Part shown: positions 59,362 to 64,000 of the stretch, one piece after another | Layout of the letters: each line of letters starts with the position of its first letter | How positions within the stretch are numbered: position 1 is the stretch's first letter | Assembly (NCBI GenBank): GCA_964017185.1 | Contig: OZ024871.1 | Location: forward strand, 23,040,488-23,104,487 | DNA from: Rugalucina vietnamica | Taxonomy: Eukaryota; Mollusca; Bivalvia; Lucinida; Lucinidae | Length of the DNA: 64,000 nt | Direction: 5' to 3' | Program-made: the position numbers and the translations under genes | The notes under the pieces: generated by a model | Seen by the model: the letters and a program-made list of their open reading frames with translations, nothing else | The model's database searches: none | What the model was told of the DNA's origin: nothing

Positions 59362-59584
59362 TGAGCCGCATCGTGAGAAAACCGGATTTTTGCCTATGCG
59401 AAAACAGCTTCGCGGTAACGGCGAAGCTGATCAGCGCCTTTGTTTTCGCTACTCAGATAGTACAATTCCTCTTCTACTTAAATCCGAAATTTCAAGCTTC
59501 TAGCTCTTTTCTGTGCTTGTACAGGCCGGTTTGTGTCGGACCTGTTCGGAAACCACATTGTTGGTTTTCCCACGAGGCGGCTCA
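59362..59584 (+). repeat. HP-MITE copy
   Basis: TGAGCCGCATCGTGAG...CACGAGGCGGCTCA; part of the left palindrome arm is deleted (AAAACAGCTTCGCGGTAACG). Confidence 0.9.
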
Positions 59585-59728
59585 TTTAGTAATTGACACA
59601 TTTATGAATGTTCACATCAAACTTTGACTTATATTTTAATGTTCTTATCAAGGACAATTTTTGAAGAGAGTTGTAAAACATACATGATATAATTTAAATG
59701 TTTTAGTAGACATTAAATAAATATAATA

Positions 59729-59882
59729 TGAGCCTGTGCATGAGAAAACCAACAATTTGGGTTCCGACCAGGTCCGACACAAACCGGGCTGTATAGTCAC
59801 AGAAGATGGTTAGAGAGTAGAAGCTGATCTGCACCTTTGTTTTCGCCTATGCAGATTGTTGGTTTTCCCATGTAGCGGATCA
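59729..59882 (-). repeat. HP-MITE copy, internally deleted
   Basis: TGAGCCTGTGCATGAG...ATGTAGCGGATCA; only one palindrome arm (AGAAGCTGATCTGCACC) is left. Confidence 0.82.
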
Positions 59883-60034
59883 TATAAAACAGAAATTATA
59901 CCATTGATTTATATTCCAGTTAGGTCAGATATTGGTAATTGTTCTACACAATTTGGTATCTACCCTGGCAGGGCTCCCTAGTAAAATGACCATACTATAC
60001 TCAAAGATAAAGACATTTGACTTGCGACCCTTAC

Positions 60035-60170
60035 TGCCCTTGGGAGGATTTCAAGGCCTTTGTATCATTTACAAAGTGCCCAGTTATGTACATCAACATT
60101 CGTAAATAAAGTGCCCAGATGCTGGTCACCCTTTGTAAATAAAGTGCCCAGTTGCTGGACTACTCAAAGT
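60035..60170 (+). repeat. Short degenerate repeat AAAGTGCCCAG
   Basis: AAAGTGCCCAGTT/AAAGTGCCCAGAT occurs three times (60078, 60107, 60139) with CATTCGTAAATA/CCTTTGTAAATA before the last two. Confidence 0.6.
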
Positions 60171-60197
60171 GTACCTGTCTCAAATGTTGAGACCATA

Positions 60198-60439
60198 TGA
60201 GCTGCATCAAGAGAAAACCGGATTTTTGCCTATGCAAAAACAAAGGCGCAGATCAGCTGTGCAGTAACTGCACAGCTGATCAGCGCCTTTGTTTTTTGTG
60301 TTACACGGATAGTACAATTCCTCCTCTACTTATTTCTGAAATTTCAAGGTTCTTGTCATCTTCTGTGACTGCAAAGACCGGTTTGTGTTAGACGTGGTTG
60401 GAAACCCCGAAGAGCAGTTTCTTGCATCGTGGCAGCTCA
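60198..60439 (+). repeat. HP-MITE copy, GTGCAG hairpin variant
   Basis: TGAGCTGCATCAAGAG...GTGGCAGCTCA; palindrome CAGCTGTGCAGTAACTGCAC then AGCTG, perfectly paired. Confidence 0.9.
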
Positions 60440-60704
60440 TATGATTGACACAACATGCCCAGTTAGTGGACATCATGAAAGTGCACAGACACCTTGGAGT
60501 TCATTATTTTTACTATCTAATCTAAAGTATGTGCAAGAAGTGCCTTTATCTTGTCAACAGAGTCCATTATCATTCGTGGGGTGTCCATTGTGGCTTACAT
60601 AATGATTAAATACCTTGACTCCTTGATAACCTGAGAAAACATCTTTAAATAATTTTTGTTTGTTTGATCATTTGTTACATAACCGTAAAGGTACCAGTGA
60701 CATC

Positions 60705-60800
60705 CGGATAACATGTCCGTGTATTAAATAACCCCTTAAACCCCACTTTTATATAGTAAAATGGGGTATGCAGGGGTATACATATTTCTCTTTTTTTTTT
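60705..60800. repeat. MITE family C fragment
   Basis: CATGTCCGTG, CCACTTTTATATAGTAAAAT and GGGGTATACAT, as in 55560-55640. Confidence 0.6.
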
Positions 60801-61256
60801 TGCTCCAAAACAACTTAAAATATCTATATATAACAAGGGCGTGTTTTCGTAATGGAACAGCTTTGGTCATGTCGAATGTTGCCAACATTATATGGGACTT
60901 ATACCGTACTAGGATGTCATGACATGTAAATTATACTGATGCACTGTTTAGAAGGACCTCGGGGTGAGAGATCTACCTCTGAAGCTCCCTTAAGTACTGG
61001 CTAAATACGCAAAATGAGGCAACGACATGACTGAAAAATGGTTGATTAGGATGTTAAACATCATCCCGAACAAACAAAATGTTTGTTTTTTTTTTTTATA
61101 TGAAACTGATTCTAAAGTGTGAAACTTACTTAAAAGCCATAGGCCATTATAATGGCTTGCTATAAATCTTTACATTTTATTCCCTATGCCATACTAGACT
61201 TTTTTGCACTTCAGATATGCACTCAATATTGTTCATAAGAATAAAACATAATTAAA

Positions 61257-61477
61257 TGAGCCGCCTTGTGAGAAAACCAACAATCTGCATATGCGAAAAT
61301 AAAGACGTTGATCAGCTTGGTGGTAACCGCGAAGCTGATCAGCGCCTTTGTTTTTGCTACTCCTCTTCTACTTTAATCCAAAATTTCAAGCTTCTAGCTC
61401 TTTTCTGTGCTTGTACAGGCCGGTTTGTGCCCGACCTGTTCGGAAACCACATTGTTGGTTTTCCCACGAGGCGGCTA
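61257..61477 (+). repeat. HP-MITE copy
   Basis: TGAGCCGCCTTGTGAG...CACGAGGCGGCTA; palindrome CTTGGTGGTAACCGCGAAG. Confidence 0.88.
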
Positions 61478-62211
61478 AAATAATAATCTTGATCTTGGCG
61501 AAGCTTAAATTGCATGCAGAAAAGGTATTGTCTTTTATAAAAGATATCTCCTAATTGTAAAATGGCCAATATTTTGTCTGGACGCTCATATCTTATATCG
61601 TAAAATATCTCGTGATCACGTAATTGTAACCTTGATATGGCCACTGTGGATGATCAACCATACACACTGACGTCATTTGTTTGCCTGTATCTATTTGATA
61701 CTGATAATTGTAGTAGCTTATTGTTAATTATGATGCTTAAAATGAATATTTGAAATATGTCAATATCAAATTTGATATGAAATTATCCAATTGAATTTAA
61801 TATGACTTGTGTCATAAGAAAATATGTTTTCTACATAAATAACAAAATTCACTTACACGTTAATGAATAGGTTGATGGTGACATATTGCTACCTCGCTTT
61901 ATGGAATAGTGCCCTAATTATTATCTGTTTATGACATCTTGAGGCTGGTTTGAGTCAGCCTGATCTGGTAAGGTGGATTTTCCAATGACAGGGATCAACC
62001 AGTTTGAAACAATTGGTAACATTAGACTCTTGGCAGTTAAAAGAAATTTAATGAACTTTAATAACATTTTAAGTACAGTCGGACATCTTATACTGCACTT
62101 CAAGATTTGAACTTGAATTTAAAAGAAGGAATTTCAGCTATTCTCTGGTTTTATTGGGTGTGGGTCATACACAACAGCAGGAGTGTTTGCATGATAGTGT
62201 TCAACATCAGG

Positions 62212-62535
62212 GTGCACAGTGGCCTCGTGGTAGAGCACCAGACTCCAATCGAGAGGTCCTAGGTTCGATACCTATTTCTGGCAATGTGTTATGTCCTTGT
62301 GCAAGACACATTAACTCATTTAAGCCTGGCGTCCCTTTTGTGGGACAAAGGCAAACAGCATAGCCCCGAATGTGACGCAGCAGAACGCGGCCCATCTGAG
62401 GCTATTTTGTTTGCACAGAGAAATTTTATCGAAAAATGAGATAAAAAATAAAAATCACTCCTAACACCCCTAAAAATGAAAGTGAACTCATCCAAATGAT
62501 AATGATGGGAGAATCCATTTGTCAAATATGGGTTA
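62212..62535 (+). mobile_element. tRNA-derived SINE with full body
   Basis: Head GTGGCCTCGTGGTAGAGCAC and B box TAGGTTCGATACC; body ACTCATTTAAGCCTGGCGTC and ATGATGGGAGAATCC shared with 1-290. Confidence 0.75.
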
Positions 62536-62692
62536 ATTCCCCTAAGTACTGGTTAATATCCAGGAAGTGTTGACGCCATCCTGACATGACTGGAAAATTG
62601 TTGACTGGGATGCAATCAAACATTTAGCATGGTAGCTCCTTTCAAGATGAGGCTGCTTATTATGTATGTTATAGAAGGAGATCATCCTCCAT

Positions 62693-62861
62693 TTGAGCTA
62701 CCTCATGTGAAAACCAGGTCAGACACAAACCGGCCTGTACAGTCACAGAGGCAGACTAGGAGCTGAGCATTTCGTATTTAAGAAGAAGAGGAAGTGTACT
62801 ATCCTTGTAGCATGTTGTTTTCGCACAGGCAGATTGTTGGTTTTCCCATGTGGTGTCTCAT
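62693..62861 (-). repeat. HP-MITE copy, hairpin deleted
   Basis: TGAGCTACCTCATGTG...CATGTGGTGTCTCA; both palindrome arms are gone (TAGCATGTTGTTTTCGC). Confidence 0.8.
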
Positions 62862-62899
62862 TTATACATCCATCACAAATCTGTTGTGAAGACTTTGTC

Positions 62900-64000
62900 A
62901 TGCTATATTCCCCCTATAACAATTCTGTCCTTGCCTTTTTGCTGTTTCAAAATGAGAAGATGTCAGTTGGTTATCCGCCACTGGAAGATTTGCACAAAAA
63001 TAGTATGGTTACGTTGGCTGACTAGGTTCGGTTTGACCTGAAGTGTGGTGATGTCTAAAACCTCAAATAAGTCTATCACAGTCTGAGTATTTTGGAGAGG
63101 AAAAGATAGCAGACTGCTTAAAATGAAGAGACTGGGGACAACCTGAATTAGTATTGTTAGAAAAAAGTGGAAAATGGTATAAATGGAATCTGGCCTTGTG
63201 TTGAGTAGAGGCAAATGAAATAGAATAGATTTAAAACTCTTTTAGATAAAACGAACAAGGTTTATAAGGAACCCCTTCATTTATCATGAACACGTATATG
63301 TCTGTGAAAAACAGGCTCATATTGATGGGTTTTCTTCTTAGCAAATGCAGTGCTCATGTAACTGTACAGTTTGGTTACAAGTACAGTTTCATGGGCAAAT
63401 AAATGATAAAAAGTTCTTACCATTCTGTTACATTGACATTCCTTCTAACGAAATGTTCTCTAGAAATACTGTTATCGTTTTCTGTCTAAATTTTATTCCT
63501 TTAATATCAAAATATTCCTCTCCTTGGTCAGTGGAAAGTCCAAGGTTTGTATCTAGTGTTTTGTAAACAGTCCCACTAGTGTTTTGTAAACAGTCCCACT
63601 AGTGTTTTGTAAACAGTCCCACTTTAATTATTATATTTTTATTTCTTTTCTAGTGTAATTTGCTGTAATAACTGATATTTATATCAGACTAAAGTTCCAA
63701 TAATAATTTATTCTTATGAGTTTTTGCACACTTTATAATCCACTTGACAAGGCTTACCACTGCAAATTATATTTCATATTGAAGAAAAGATAGGTTATTA
63801 GGTTATTCAATTATGACAAGGTCTTACATTGTTAGATCACTACTATTCACTAGTCTTGCTTGTATCTTCTCAGCTTATAACTTTTCTTCTATTATTTTGT
63901 TAAAGTCTATCTTGTTATCCTGAGTTATTGCTTTTTTTCCACTTAAAAAGCAATTGTGAATCTAGAATATTTCAGCATGTCATAAGTAGTTTTCTCATTC
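62900..64000. other. No gene supported
   Basis: AT-rich; contains only the 25-bp tandem repeat and a doubtful minus-strand open stretch (63400-63545). Confidence 0.4.
63552..63624 (+). repeat. 25-bp tandem repeat, three units
   Basis: CTAGTGTTTTGTAAACAGTC then CCA repeated from 63554; each unit has the dyad TGTTTTGTAAACA. Confidence 0.9.

Noticed and set aside
63400-63545. Minus-strand open stretch followed by a good donor (GTAAGA)
   Set aside because: The only open frame stops 9 nt before the donor and no acceptor or homology supports it; it could be a 3'-terminal exon but evidence is too thin.

Overview
The window looks like a piece of an animal nuclear genome: two intron-rich housekeeping genes sit in AT-rich DNA densely packed with transposable elements. 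Several features together point to a mollusc, probably a bivalve: tRNA-derived SINEs with a conserved 3' body, tandem-repeat-carrying elements ending in a GGTGAGCTA hairpin, a CR1-type retroposon with a PHD finger and a 2A-like motif, and Penelope-like elements with hammerhead ribozymes. The species itself is inference.

Layout. 1-13.4 kb (minus strand): GAR1, the H/ACA snoRNP subunit. Five coding exons can be read, from the start codon at 13377 to 302; the 3' end lies left of the window. Its introns hold a 463-bp tandem array with a nested element (2.35-6.04 kb), related elements (7.4-11.4 kb), SINEs and MITEs. 13.4-15.5 kb: nested MITEs and a SINE with clear target duplications. 15.8-23.7 kb: a segment bounded by inverted arrays of a GGCC-containing short repeat, filled with decayed reverse transcriptases. 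Among these are two opposed Penelope-like copies and two hammerhead ribozyme motifs on opposite strands. 24.1-27.6 kb (minus): an intact 1130-codon CR1-like retroposon ORF. 27.98-31.5 kb: a Mutator-like non-autonomous element with a 9-bp target duplication. 32.1-32.9 kb (minus): a broken Merlin/ISXO2-type transposase. 35.1-50.7 kb (plus): nine exons of DDX46 (Prp5), from the RS domain to the helicase Q motif and Walker A. A 4.86-kb element with a 975-bp satellite lies in one intron. 50.8-64 kb: MITEs, SINEs, a long inverted repeat around a dead retroposon, and one coding exon (57.76-58.33 kb, minus) of an unrecognised gene. The rest of the DDX46 helicase core is not found before the window ends.

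The most striking pattern is a hairpin MITE family of about 30 copies. Its 65-bp central palindrome varies in step on both arms. Copies begin 8-20 nt downstream of 5' splice sites in seven of the fourteen introns whose donors can be read, almost always in the same orientation relative to the gene. GAR1 (pseudouridylation guide RNPs) and DDX46 (U2 snRNP/branch-site proofreading) both serve spliceosomal RNA biology, but nothing here shows they are co-regulated; they are transcribed divergently and lie about 22 kb apart.
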